The notes under the pieces are model-generated. The model was not told where the DNA came from. It made no database searches and worked only from the letters and a program-made list of their open reading frames with translations. This document shows, in pieces, positions 1 through 9,659 of a stretch of DNA of 64,000 nucleotides; the stretch's first letter is position 1; the number at the start of each line of letters is the position of its first letter. Both the position numbers and the translations under genes were made by a program. This DNA is from Flavobacteriales bacterium (GTDB lineage: Bacteria; Bacteroidota; Bacteroidia; Flavobacteriales_C; GCA-002722245): assembly GCA_002717515.1 (NCBI GenBank), contig PBEC01000018.1:134630-198629 (forward strand). The letters are read 5' to 3'.

Positions 1-3000
1 TGTTCCATTGTTCTCGCTGTAATTAACGGAGAGATTTCTCAGCATCATTATTGCTCGAACACTGTGATTCATAATGTCTCTAGGAGTTAGTGTCACTTTT
101 GGTTTTTTAACCTGAGTGGTATCTTTTGGATTTTTCTTTACGGAGGGCCGTTTTTTATTACCTCTGTTAATTTGTTTTAGATATCTGGATTTGTTGTACA
201 GATTTACAAAATTAAGTTGTCCATTAATTTGACGCGTATTGTTGTTTGATATGTTATGACCTATGGAATCAACAAAAGCAGGGTTTGTGGCCTGCCAATC
301 GTACTTTCCTGTATATTTTGCGTTTGCCGTTATCCAGCTTGTTAAAGGAAATTTGTTTATCGGGATGCGATAGTTTGCACTAACGTTTTGAGAAAACATT
401 GTATTCCTTCCAAAATTTCTTAAATTATTCCAAACTGAATCTTTTTTCTCTTGACTGTCAATTCTTCCTAAAGGCTCATCAATTATAGCATTGTTGCTGG
501 AGTTATAATTTAACTTTAAAGTTTTGGTTAAATCCCATTTTACAGTATAGTCTCGATTGAAGTACCAATTTTTATTGTACGTTGGTTCTATTAATAAATT
601 GGCAGTTGAAACGTTTCTTATTTCACGCTCATTGAACATTCTGTTCATGTTTGTTTTTACTCCAATTTGTTGTGGCATATATTGAAAATTAAAATCACGA
701 TAAAGAGCAAGATATTTTGAGCGTTTTAGTTTTGCTACATTTTTACGATAGTCAATTTTATCTTTCTTTACCTGTTTAATTTCTTTTTGCAGTTTTTTTA
801 TTTCATCAGCGTAGGTACTGCTGTAGTTTCTCAATGACTTTAATGAGTCTTCGAGAGATTGTTCTTTTTTTGCTAATTTTGCTAGGTGTTTTTTTTCGAT
901 GTTCTTTATAATCGGAGTTTTTTTGAACGGTTGAATTGATTTTGGTCGATTGTTGTAGTTATAATTTACCCCCCCTTTGTAGTTTTGTACAAGATCAATC
1001 TTGGTGTTTACATCCTTCTTTTCATTTTCATTATAAGCAAATGTTGCATCGAAGTTTGAAATGTCATAAAGGCGTTTTTTCTTCTTCGCTTTTTTAAGTT
1101 TTTTTACATTAGAAAAATTAATACTCCTACTGGTTTGCTGATCTGGTGTAACGTCGAGTAAGTACGATTTATATGATCCGTTTTTTAATTGATTTATTTT
1201 TATGTCGGTGTCCAGAGGATTATATTTTTGGTCTTTTCTAACTTGATTATAGCTCATGTACACAGGAAGCGATAGTCCTATTTTTTCTGGCAGAAGTTTG
1301 CCCAGTTGAAAATTACTTGTTGCATTCATATTTCGGACAGTTTCTCTCGATCGATCACTGACTTTTTGGTCGATTGCCCCCCAGCCAGGAGTGCTGTATC
1401 CTCCCGATAAAGAGACATTTCCAAAATCTGCCAATTTCATATTAACACTTGCTGTAGAAGCCCATCCTCCTTGTTGGTCAAATTCCGACAGACGAAGTTC
1501 ATTTACCCATATTTCAGCGTCGCGTGTTTCCATTCCTATGGTGTCATTGTTTCGGACACCAATCATTAGGGAGGTGATGTTTGCCATACTGGGAGATCCT
1601 TTAACTATGGCAATATTTTTTCCATCAAATGTTGAATATCTCTCTGTAACGGGAATATTTAGTTCATTTCTTTTGGCTTTGAGGTTAGCGAATACTTCTT
1701 CATAATCGAAATCCATTCGGTTTCTTGCGTCCCAAATGGCCTCTCTCTTTTGATCGTCGCCCTGAGGGATATTATGGTCAGTAAATACAAGAGGGATTTC
1801 ATATTCGTAATAGTTTTCAGTATAATCGGATCCCATTCTTAAAAAAACTGACATATTTGGATTTTCCAAATCTATATCGGCGTCGTACGGATGTTCAGCA
1901 TGTATGTCCATTTGAATCCTCTTGTAGGACAACAGATCCAGATTTACAGGCTTGTACATTGCTCTGGCATCTCCGACATCAAGATTTTCAACTTGAATTT
2001 GCATGGCTTGTTCATTTTCCTGGTTTTGTGATCCCAAATTGAATTGACGTTGTGTATTTGGAGGTAATACATATGGAATAGGTGTTTTCTTTGAATCTTC
2101 CTCTAAGTTTACTGCACCAACGTTAAAAACAGGTGTTGTAGAGGGTGTCGAATTTTCTGCCGATAAGTCCTCTTCGTATTTCCTCCAGTCTGAACGAATT
2201 AAGTCCAACGAACCAAATCTGAGAACTACAGGATCTTTCCATCCTTTCAGCGCAAGTCTTATGAATCGAATGGACTGAAAGCCTTCAATGTTACCAATAA
2301 TATTATCGGGTGATTTAACGGGTATTCTAAAGTTGTACCAATTTACAGATTTTCCAGATCCTGAAACTTTAGCCTGAATTTTTTGAAAAAGATAATTTGT
2401 TCCTAAATCGTCTTCGTTTAAATCGTCAGGCCGCATTGATATTTTATATTCATAATAGCTTTCTCCTTCACTAAGTGTGTTGTCTCGATTTAAGTCTTCA
2501 ATATCTGGGAGAGTAGTTGAGGTACTCACGTAATCCAAGCCCGTTTGGCTTTGGGTTGGGGAATTGGCTTCAGTTCCATTAAAATCTTTATAACGTTCAA
2601 TTACATTTGCACTGACTGCATCCAGATTATCTCCTCGAAAGTATTGATAGTTGTCCGCCCCTGGATCTTTTCCAATATTACCAGGAGCGTTTTGTGTTCC
2701 TCCAAAATAATCCAGATATTTTGAATATTTTGACATTTCATCTCGATCTTGCATACCATCGAAACCAACGTCTTGAGCCTCTCTGGATTGTTCGTCATTA
2801 TCAAATGCGTTAATCAAGTTGATTTTGTTTGATACAAATCCCCATTCTGTAGTGTCGATATCAACATTGGGATCGCTGACTGAAGGCAATCCGTTTTCAA
2901 AAGATTTTCTTCCGTCTCGTAATATGTCTTCTGAAATATTACCAATATGTATATAAAGATCTCCACCTTCCATAGATCCTCCAAAGGCATCAATGTCATC

Positions 3001-5961
3001 CATTGATGAGGGATCATCTGGAAAAGGGTCCATTACCCAAAATTCAATAAATTCAATATTTTGACTAGCAAAATCCACATAATCTATTTTTCTCATTATC
3101 CCACCCCATCGGGTTTCAGGTTCAAATAATGTACCGGTTGTTTTGTCGATACCTTTGGATATTCCTGGAGCTCCTGTGGTATCGTAATTGTATGGACCTC
3201 TTTCTTCAGGAAAATAAGCTAAGTCAAGAGTTTGAAGTGTTGGAGGTTCACCTACAGCTAAACTTTTGTATGGATAAATTTCACTTTGTAATATAATTCT
3301 TTGGTAAAGGTTTTCTTGTATGGTTTTGTTTCCTTTAATGTGATCAGGAGTGTTTACACCGTCTCTACTTCCAAACAAAGGGTCGATATTGTACCAGGCC
3401 AATTTTGATCGATTAAATCCATAGGCTAAATCATTAATCAGATCTCCTTCAGGCCATTCTGGATTTCCCTGAGGAGTGGAGGCCAGAGTCCATGTTATTC
3501 TATTTCGAATATCAATACCTGTTTGACCGGCCTCAAAGTCATCGATGAAAGAAACAGCCTGTCCATTGTTTTCGATTGCGTTTGGTGAACCAGGCACCAA
3601 CTGTGCAAATTCTCCTTTTATTTCGATGGATGATTTAGCTTTTGTATTATATAAAAGTTTGTCAATTACCTTTGTAAGATATTTTGATTCTGTTCTATAA
3701 TCTGTATTCAATCCCCACATAGTATTCCTTATCGGTTCCTCTCCTTGGTTTACTTTTTGAGTTAAAGGTCTTTCAGTCAGATTTATAAAGGTTCCGCCAA
3801 TATGAAAGTCTTTGTTTACTTCGTATTGCAAATTGGTTCCAAAAAGAGTTTTACTCATAATGCTGAACATGGCATTGCTTTCAACATTTACTCGTATTGG
3901 AGTGTTTGAATTAAGTATCGATTCATTTAAAATGGTAACCTGGCCCATGTTGTAGTCTACTCTAAAATCAACGCCTTCCACAAGGTTTCTTCCTCCTGCG
4001 GTCACGGTAACAGCACCTCTTGGTATACTGAATGAATTTAAATTGATGATGTTGCTTTTCGAAGAGTAACGGGCATATATTCTAAATCGATTTTGTGTTG
4101 GAAATTCATTTTTAGCCCTGAATTTACTTACATGATATAATGAGTCGAATGCAAAAGTATCCGCAATTGCATTGTCATTAATCTCAACTCTTAATTTGTT
4201 ACCAAAAGGTTCCAATACTGGGAAGTAAATTTTCCCATTTTGAAGTCGAATGGTTTGCCCTTCAATTATGTCGTATTTTCCGTCCGGTCTTGGGTTTTGA
4301 AGGTTGTCAAGGCGATCCATACCCATAATCTCTAACCATCTTTTATTGCTCACATTCGGGTTTGCTCCAACTGCATTTAAAAAGTTAATATCATTGTTCG
4401 AAGATGGGTCTCTATATCGAATATCAATTTCTAGAGTTGAAGCATCAACCCCATAAGTTCCTAACGAGTAGACATTTTTCATCATAAGTTCCCAAAGTGG
4501 AACATTAGTGTTGTTGACTTGTGTCGACTTTAGCATTTTTAAAAAAATGGCAGATTGAACATCAGTTACTTCACTGGAGAATTCTCCAACTTGATAAACT
4601 TGATCTGATCCGATAACTGTATATTGATAAGCAATTGCCAACACTTCATCGTCTTCCATTTTTCGATTCAGTGAAATATATCCCAACTGGGGATGAATGA
4701 AATATTCTGATTCAGTTAGTTTTCTTGCGTTTTCAATTTTATTGAAATGAATTCCTGCAGTGTAATTATAGTTTGCTCCAATCAATTCTCCCGACGCTGA
4801 ATTATAGAGTCGAACAGAAGCATCATTATTTATTTTATTGTAAAGATTATTACTGGCGTTATCGGGAAAAATTTGTGTTCCGGTTAAAGTTCCATCGTAT
4901 GGTACGTTTTCCCCTAAGTCCATAAAACCAATTACATTTCTGGCACCTGGGTTGGCACTGATTCCAACATTTGTAACCCATACTTCAGCTTTTATTATGC
5001 TTACTGTTGAGTTCAGTATGGGAGGATTCGATAAGCTTTGATTGTAGTTATCTGCAAAATATTGAGCTAAGAAGAAATGACGATTATCCTCATAATCATC
5101 AGCTTGGATATATACCTCTTTCGTTTGAACACCTCCACTTAACTCAATAGTTTTTGATTCTGATTTTTGTTGAGATAAAACCGTTTGAACATTTAATTTC
5201 CCAAATTGCATTTCGGTTTTGACTCCAAATAAACTCTGACTTCCTTGGATTAAAGTTGAGTTAAGCGGCATGGTAACATTACCCAGTTCTATGTTTTTTA
5301 AAATTTCGTCCTCTTTTCCTTGGTATTGAAGTTTCATTTGGTTTTCAAAATCAAATGAAGCCTCGGTATTGTAGCTTGTTCCAAGTTCAAGTTTATCTCC
5401 TATTTTACCGCTAACATTAAGTTGTATTTTTTCATCGAAGTCGAAACTTGTCACACGTTGACTTTCAACTCTAATAATAGGATTCTCTGTTTTTGTGGAT
5501 GTGACCCCAAAAATCAACTCTGCAGAACCTTGAGGTTTAATTTCAATTTTATCGTTACCAAAAATAGATCGAATTGCTCCTCCTCCAGGGATAATACCTC
5601 CTATTACATCACTACTTGACGAAGTTCCTGTATTTTCCTGCTGTTTTTGTTTCCAATAGTCCCTCTCGGATTCTTTGTATCGATTTTTCCAAAAATCATC
5701 AAAGTTTTGTTCATCACCAGGTCGGTATTCTTGATCTCCTACTTTTTCCTTGAGCTTGTAAGTATTGGTAATAGGGTCATATATTACCTCATATTCAATA
5801 TTATTAGGATCTTTTAGGTCAAAAGGTTTTTTGTCTTCATCATATAGAACGGATGGTGTACTCAATGAGTCTCCTGAGTCGGACTGTGCAGAACCTTTCA
5901 TCAAGCAAATCATTAAAGCCAATGAGAGTAAGTAATATTTTATGTCCTTATTAAACTTCAA
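1..5961 (-). CDS. sprA: SprA/Sov, outer-membrane translocon of the type IX secretion system (3' end off window)
   Basis: SprA is the giant outer-membrane beta-barrel through which T9SS cargo leaves the cell; it is needed for gliding and secretion. The frame is open for 1987 codons to the left edge; the family usually has about 2300-2500 residues, so the C-terminus is missing. It is absent from the ORF track only because it runs off the window. The start is a TTG one base after the ruvA stop, giving a signal peptide (KYYLLSLALMICLMKGSAQ) that ends near residue 25. Family-like stretches include QGSAELIFG, SFDFDEKIQLNVSGKIGDKL and VKWDLTKTLKLNYN followed by an IDEPLGR element. A Lys/Glu-rich coiled-coil-like segment (about residues 1680-1745) looks like an insertion. 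The order maeB-ruvA-sprA is, from memory, conserved in Flavobacteriales and suggests co-transcription. Confidence 0.93.
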   Translation of the reverse strand, partial: MKFNKDIKYYLLSLALMICLMKGSAQSDSGDSLSTPSVLYDEDKKPFDLKDPNNIEYEVIYDPITNTYKLKEKVGDQEYRPGDEQNFDDFWKNRYKESERDYWKQKQQENTGTSSSSDVIGGIIPGGGAIRSIFGNDKIEIKPQGSAELIFGVTSTKTENPIIRVESQRVTSFDFDEKIQLNVSGKIGDKLELGTSYNTEASFDFENQMKLQYQGKEDEILKNIELGNVTMPLNSTLIQGSQSLFGVKTEMQFGKLNVQTVLSQQKSESKTIELSGGVQTKEVYIQADDYEDNRHFFLAQYFADNYNQSLSNPPILNSTVSIIKAEVWVTNVGISANPGARNVIGFMDLGENVPYDGTLTGTQIFPDNASNNLYNKINNDASVRLYNSASGELIGANYNYTAGIHFNKIENARKLTESEYFIHPQLGYISLNRKMEDDEVLAIAYQYTVIGSDQVYQVGEFSSEVTDVQSAIFLKMLKSTQVNNTNVPLWELMMKNVYSLGTYGVDASTLEIDIRYRDPSSNNDINFLNAVGANPNVSNKRWLEIMGMDRLDNLQNPRPDGKYDIIEGQTIRLQNGKIYFPVLEPFGNKLRVEINDNAIADTFAFDSLYHVSKFRAKNEFPTQNRFRIYARYSSKSNIINLNSFSIPRGAVTVTAGGRNLVEGVDFRVDYNMGQVTILNESILNSNTPIRVNVESNAMFSIMSKTLFGTNLQYEVNKDFHIGGTFINLTERPLTQKVNQGEEPIRNTMWGLNTDYRTESKYLTKVIDKLLYNTKAKSSIEIKGEFAQLVPGSPNAIENNGQAVSFIDDFEAGQTGIDIRNRITWTLASTPQGNPEWPEGDLINDLAYGFNRSKLAWYNIDPLFGSRDGVNTPDHIKGNKTIQENLYQRIILQSEIYPYKSLAVGEPPTLQTLDLAYFPEERGPYNYDTTGAPGISKGIDKTTGTLFEPETRWGGIMRKIDYVDFASQNIEFIEFWVMDPFPDDPSSMDDIDAFGGSMEGGDLYIHIGNISEDILRDGRKSFENGLPSVSDPNVDIDTTEWGFVSNKINLINAFDNDEQSREAQDVGFDGMQDRDEMSKYSKYLDYFGGTQNAPGNIGKDPGADNYQYFRGDNLDAVSANVIERYKDFNGTEANSPTQSQTGLDYVSTSTTLPDIEDLNRDNTLSEGESYYEYKISMRPDDLNEDDLGTNYLFQKIQAKVSGSGKSVNWYNFRIPVKSPDNIIGNIEGFQSIRFIRLALKGWKDPVVLRFGSLDLIRSDWRKYEEDLSAENSTPSTTPVFNVGAVNLEEDSKKTPIPYVLPPNTQRQFNLGSQNQENEQAMQIQVENLDVGDARAMYKPVNLDLLSYKRIQMDIHAEHPYDADIDLENPNMSVFLRMGSDYTENYYEYEIPLVFTDHNIPQGDDQKREAIWDARNRMDFDYEEVFANLKAKRNELNIPVTERYSTFDGKNIAIVKGSPSMANITSLMIGVRNNDTIGMETRDAEIWVNELRLSEFDQQGGWASTASVNMKLADFGNVSLSGGYSTPGWGAIDQKVSDRSRETVRNMNATSNFQLGKLLPEKIGLSLPVYMSYNQVRKDQKYNPLDTDIKINQLKNGSYKSYLLDVTPDQQTSRSINFSNVKKLKKAKKKKRLYDISNFDATFAYNENEKKDVNTKIDLVQNYKGGVNYNYNNRPKSIQPFKKTPIIKNIEKKHLAKLAKKEQSLEDSLKSLRNYSSTYADEIKKLQKEIKQVKKDKIDYRKNVAKLKRSKYLALYRDFNFQYMPQQIGVKTNMNRMFNEREIRNVSTANLLIEPTYNKNWYFNRDYTVKWDLTKTLKLNYNSSNNAIIDEPLGRIDSQEKKDSVWNNLRNFGRNTMFSQNVSANYRIPINKFPLTSWITANAKYTGKYDWQATNPAFVDSIGHNISNNNTRQINGQLNFVNLYNKSRYLKQINRGNKKRPSVKKNPKDTTQVKKPKVTLTPRDIMNHSVRAIMMLRNLSVNYSENNGT

Positions 5962-5962
5962 T

Positions 5963-6547
5963 CTAAAGATTTTTCAACGCTTCTTTAATTAAACTTTCTA
6001 CGTCTAATTCCGGTTGAGCCTTTAGTACCTTATTTAAAACTTTTTCCACCGAATTTTTGATGAAACCAAGTGCCAATAATGCAGATAACGCTTCATCTCG
6101 ATTTGTATTGTTAGCAAATGTTAAAATATTTTGTTCTATGCCATCAATTTTTCCGAGTTTATCTTTTAAATCAACAATGATCCTTTGGGCAGACTTTGCT
6201 CCTATGCCTTTAATACTTTTTAAAGCATTAACATCACTCGTGACAATTGCGGTTGTGATTTCTTCCGCAGTCATACTTGAAAGCATTATTCTGGCAGTAC
6301 TTGCTCCAACACCATTTACAGAAATCAATTGGCGAAAAATTTCTCGTTCACTTTTTTCGGCGAATCCATAAAGTATATGGGCATCTTCTTTTATTGATAA
6401 GTGGGTATATAATTTACAATTTTCATCGGTTCCTAATTTTGAAAATGTAATCAAAGAGATATTCAGAAAGTACCCAATTCCATTTGTTTCTAAAATGGCG
6501 TGAGTAGGAGATTTTTCGATGAGTTTTCCCTCTATGTGATGAATCAT
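5963..6547 (-). CDS. ruvA: Holliday junction branch migration protein RuvA
   Basis: RuvA binds the four-way DNA junction and directs the RuvB motor during recombinational repair. At 194 residues it has normal length. The N-terminal OB fold starts MIHHIEGKL, with the typical HILYGF near residue 60. Two helix-hairpin-helix motifs follow, VNGVGAST (77-84) and IKGIGAKSA (112-120), then a RuvB-binding C-terminal domain from about 150. Its ATG overlaps the maeB stop by four bases (ATGA), and sprA follows after one base, so the three genes are probably translationally coupled. No ruvB or ruvC is present in the window. Confidence 0.96.
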   Translation of the reverse strand: MIHHIEGKLIEKSPTHAILETNGIGYFLNISLITFSKLGTDENCKLYTHLSIKEDAHILYGFAEKSEREIFRQLISVNGVGASTARIMLSSMTAEEITTAIVTSDVNALKSIKGIGAKSAQRIIVDLKDKLGKIDGIEQNILTFANNTNRDEALSALLALGFIKNSVEKVLNKVLKAQPELDVESLIKEALKNL

Positions 6548-8826
6548 GATTTTTTTGTTTGTTTAACTTGAGCATCAACTACTGCGAGCGTTGTCATATT
6601 CACAATTTCACGAACGCTTGCTCCAAGTTGCATAATGTGGACGGATTTATTCATGCCTAAGAGCACGGGTCCAATAACTTCTAAATCTCCCATTTGTTGG
6701 AGCAATTTGTATGAAATATTACCGGATGAAAGGTTTGGGAAAATTAGTGTATTTGCTCTTTTTCCATTTAATTTTGAGAACGGGAATTGTTCGTTTAATA
6801 AAGTTGGATTCACTGCAAAATTAGCTTGAATATCACCGTCTACAATCATTTTAGGATGATTCTTGTGAAGTGTTTTTACAGCTTCGATTACTTTATCAGG
6901 TCCTTTTCCTTCAACGGAACCAAAATTGGAATAACTCAACATTGCGATTCTTGGTTCAATATTAAATTCCTTAACCGCTTTGTGTGTGAGCAATGCAATA
7001 TCTGCTAAATCTTCTGCGCTTGGATTTTGATTAATTGTGGTGTCAGCAAAGAAATAAGGACCATAATTTTTAGTCAAAACAAGGTACATTCCAGCAAGTT
7101 TTCCTATTTTTTCATCAACACCAATTATTTGAAGTGAAGGTCTTATAGAATCCTTGTATTTTCTTGTCACACCTGTAATTAATGCATCGGCTTCTCCATT
7201 TTCAACCATCATGCTTCCGAAATAATTACGGCTTCGCATAATTTTACGGGCTTCATATTTTGTGACTCCTCTTCTGTTTCTTTTTTTGTACAACAGGTCA
7301 CCATATTCTTCAAGCTTGATTCTGGCCTCATCGGATCGAGTATCGATAATTTTAACCCCTTCTAAATCCAATTGATACTCTTCAATTAAATCGGATATAT
7401 TTTCTTTATTTCCTAATAAAATGGGTTCACAAACGCCTTCATCGAAAACTGTTTGCGCCGCTTTTAAAACCTTGTAATTGTCTGCTTCTGCAAACACAAC
7501 TTTTTTAGGATTTTGTTTTGCTCTTAATGTAACTTGTTGCATCAGGGTACTGTCGTAACCCATTCTGCTGATTAAATCCTGTTTGTATGTTTCCCAATTT
7601 TTAATTGGTTTTTGAGCTATGCCAGAATCCATTGCGGCTTTTGCAACTGCAGGAGCAACTATAGAAATTAATCTTGGATCTGTTGGTTTTGGAATAATAT
7701 ATTCTTTTCCAAAAACAAGGTTTTTTAGATTGTAAGCTTTACTAACTTCTTCTGGAACAGGTTCTTTAGCTAAAGCAGCAATTGCTTTTACAGCAGCAAT
7801 TTTCATTTCTTCATTAATCCCTGTAGCATTTACATCCATTGCGCCTCGGAATATAAAAGGAAAGCCAATCACGTTATTGACTTGATTAGGATGATCTGAC
7901 CTACCAGTTGCCAGGATGATGTCCTCTCTGGATTTGATGGCCAATTCATAAGAAATTTCTGGATCGGGATTGGCGCATGCAAAAACTATTGGATTCGGAG
8001 CCATTGTTTGTACCATTTTTGCAGATAAAATATTTCCTTTGGAAAGCCCCAAAAATACATCTGCACCTACAATTGCTTCTTCAAGAGTTGAGGCATTTAC
8101 ATCATTGGCAAAATAAGCTTTTTGTTCGGTTAAATTTTCCCTGGATGGTTTGATAACGCCTTTTGAATCAAGCATTAAGATGTTTTCCTTTTTTGCACCA
8201 AGAGAAATATACAACTTTGCACAACTTACTGCAGAAGCACCAGCTCCATTTACGATTATTCTTACGTTCTCAATATTTTTTTCAACGAGACTGAGGGCGT
8301 TAATCAAACCTGCAGTTGTAATAATTGCAGTACCGTGCTGATCATCATGCATAATAGGAATATTTAATTCCTCTTTTAAGCGACGTTCTATTTCAAAACA
8401 TTCCGGCGCTTTTATGTCCTCAAGATTTATCCCTCCAAAAGTTGGAGATATTGATTTTACAGTATTAATAAACTGATCTACATCCGTGGCATCAACTTCA
8501 ATATCGAAACAATCTAAATCGGCAAATATTTTAAAAAGCAAACCTTTACCCTCCATTACAGGTTTGGAAGCTTCAGGTCCAATATCGCCTAAACCCAATA
8601 CAGCTGTTCCATTTGAAATAACAGCAACTAAATTTGATTTTGCTGTATATTTATATACATTGTTTTTATTTTTGGCAATTGCCAAGCAAGGTTCTGCAAC
8701 CCCGGGAGAATAGGCTAAAGATAAGTCTCTTTGGGTACTGTAAGGTTTTGTAGGAACAACTTCAATTTTACCAGGTTTGCCGTTGGAATGATAGTCCAGG
8801 GCTTCCTTTTTTCTCAGTTTCGCCAT
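6544..8826 (-). CDS. maeB: NADP-dependent malic enzyme, MaeB type with C-terminal phosphotransacetylase-like domain
   Basis: This cytoplasmic enzyme decarboxylates malate to pyruvate, supplying NADPH and pyruvate. The 760-residue length matches the two-domain MaeB form. The malic domain shows SLAYSPGVAEPC (36-47), GLGDIGPEASKPVMEGK (about 78-94), DDQHGTAI (161-168) and the nucleotide-binding NGAGASAVSCAKL (from 193). From about residue 430 the sequence is phosphate acetyltransferase-like; in this family that domain is regulatory (acetyl-CoA sensing) rather than catalytic. It is the first gene of the maeB-ruvA-sprA run and diverges from the sirtuin gene, so the 118-base gap upstream should hold both promoters. 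Confidence 0.95.
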   Translation of the reverse strand: MAKLRKKEALDYHSNGKPGKIEVVPTKPYSTQRDLSLAYSPGVAEPCLAIAKNKNNVYKYTAKSNLVAVISNGTAVLGLGDIGPEASKPVMEGKGLLFKIFADLDCFDIEVDATDVDQFINTVKSISPTFGGINLEDIKAPECFEIERRLKEELNIPIMHDDQHGTAIITTAGLINALSLVEKNIENVRIIVNGAGASAVSCAKLYISLGAKKENILMLDSKGVIKPSRENLTEQKAYFANDVNASTLEEAIVGADVFLGLSKGNILSAKMVQTMAPNPIVFACANPDPEISYELAIKSREDIILATGRSDHPNQVNNVIGFPFIFRGAMDVNATGINEEMKIAAVKAIAALAKEPVPEEVSKAYNLKNLVFGKEYIIPKPTDPRLISIVAPAVAKAAMDSGIAQKPIKNWETYKQDLISRMGYDSTLMQQVTLRAKQNPKKVVFAEADNYKVLKAAQTVFDEGVCEPILLGNKENISDLIEEYQLDLEGVKIIDTRSDEARIKLEEYGDLLYKKRNRRGVTKYEARKIMRSRNYFGSMMVENGEADALITGVTRKYKDSIRPSLQIIGVDEKIGKLAGMYLVLTKNYGPYFFADTTINQNPSAEDLADIALLTHKAVKEFNIEPRIAMLSYSNFGSVEGKGPDKVIEAVKTLHKNHPKMIVDGDIQANFAVNPTLLNEQFPFSKLNGKRANTLIFPNLSSGNISYKLLQQMGDLEVIGPVLLGMNKSVHIMQLGASVREIVNMTTLAVVDAQVKQTKKS

Positions 8827-8944
8827 TTTTTTAGTTTAAAGATGGTTTTTATTCAAGAATAAAGCTCGCTAAAATAAGGAATATATGACTAAAATCATTT
8901 ATTCTAGTTGTGAATCATATATCCTTTTTTGGTATTTTACAATC

Positions 8945-9640
8945 ATGAAGAAAATAGTTGTTTTATCGGGTGCCGGAATGAGTGCTGAAAGTGGTATTTC
9001 AACCTTTAGAGATAGCAATGGTTTATGGGAGAATCATAAAATTGAAGATGTCGCAACTTCTCAGGCATGGGAGCGAAATAAAGAATTGGTTTTAAGATTT
9101 TATAACTTGAGAAGAAAACAACTTTTTGAGGTTGAACCAAATAATGGTCATAAGGCTTTGGTTAAACTGGAAGAAAAATATGACGTTCAAATTATTACTC
9201 AAAATGTCGACGATTTGCATGAGAGAGCCGGCTCATCAAATATTTTACACCTTCATGGCGAGCTCAAAAAGGTGCGTTCAACAGTAGATTCCAATTTGGT
9301 ATACGATTGGGATCGGTGGGACCTTAAATTGGGAGATACTTGCGAGAAAGGAAGTCAGCTTCGTCCTCATATTGTGTGGTTTGGAGAGGATGTTCCGCAA
9401 ATTTTAAATGCCTCTGGAATCGTTAAGCAGGCGGATTATTTAATTGTTGTTGGAACATCATTAAATGTTTATCCAGCAGCAGGATTATTATATGACGTCA
9501 GGCCAAATGTCCCAATTTATGTTGTGGATCCTGGAAATGTGGAAGTGGGATTCTTTAAAGGAGTAAAAGTCATAAAATCCAATGCGGTAGAAGGGTTGAC
9601 AAACTTGGTGAACAAGTTGTTACAAATAAACAAAAAATGA
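8945..9640 (+). CDS. cobB: Sirtuin-family NAD-dependent protein deacylase, zinc-ribbon cysteines missing
   Basis: Sir2-family enzymes remove acyl groups from lysines using NAD. I start at the ATG at 8945 because family homology begins there (MKKIVVLSGAGMSAESG); the track's 20-residue extension looks non-coding. Seen: the NAD-binding GAGMSAESGISTFR (9-22), TQNVDDLH (85-92) and the catalytic HLHGE with His104. Tyr53 and Arg56 in RFYNLRRKQL match the Y-x-x-R signature that in CobB and SIRT5 favours succinyl or malonyl lysine. The zinc module normally has four cysteines; here only Cys133 remains between HGEL and LRPHIVWFGE. The protein has 231 residues. Asparaginase follows closely and is probably co-transcribed. 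Confidence 0.9.
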   Translation: MKKIVVLSGAGMSAESGISTFRDSNGLWENHKIEDVATSQAWERNKELVLRFYNLRRKQLFEVEPNNGHKALVKLEEKYDVQIITQNVDDLHERAGSSNILHLHGELKKVRSTVDSNLVYDWDRWDLKLGDTCEKGSQLRPHIVWFGEDVPQILNASGIVKQADYLIVVGTSLNVYPAAGLLYDVRPNVPIYVVDPGNVEVGFFKGVKVIKSNAVEGLTNLVNKLLQINKK

Positions 9641-9659
9641 ATATTTGCGTAAAAAGTCC

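Noticed and set aside
1391-5619. Several ORFs on both strands (for example 1391-1705 plus, 1857-2042 plus, 2601-3017 minus, 5422-5619 plus)
   Set aside because: All lie within the continuous sprA frame and have no independent motifs.
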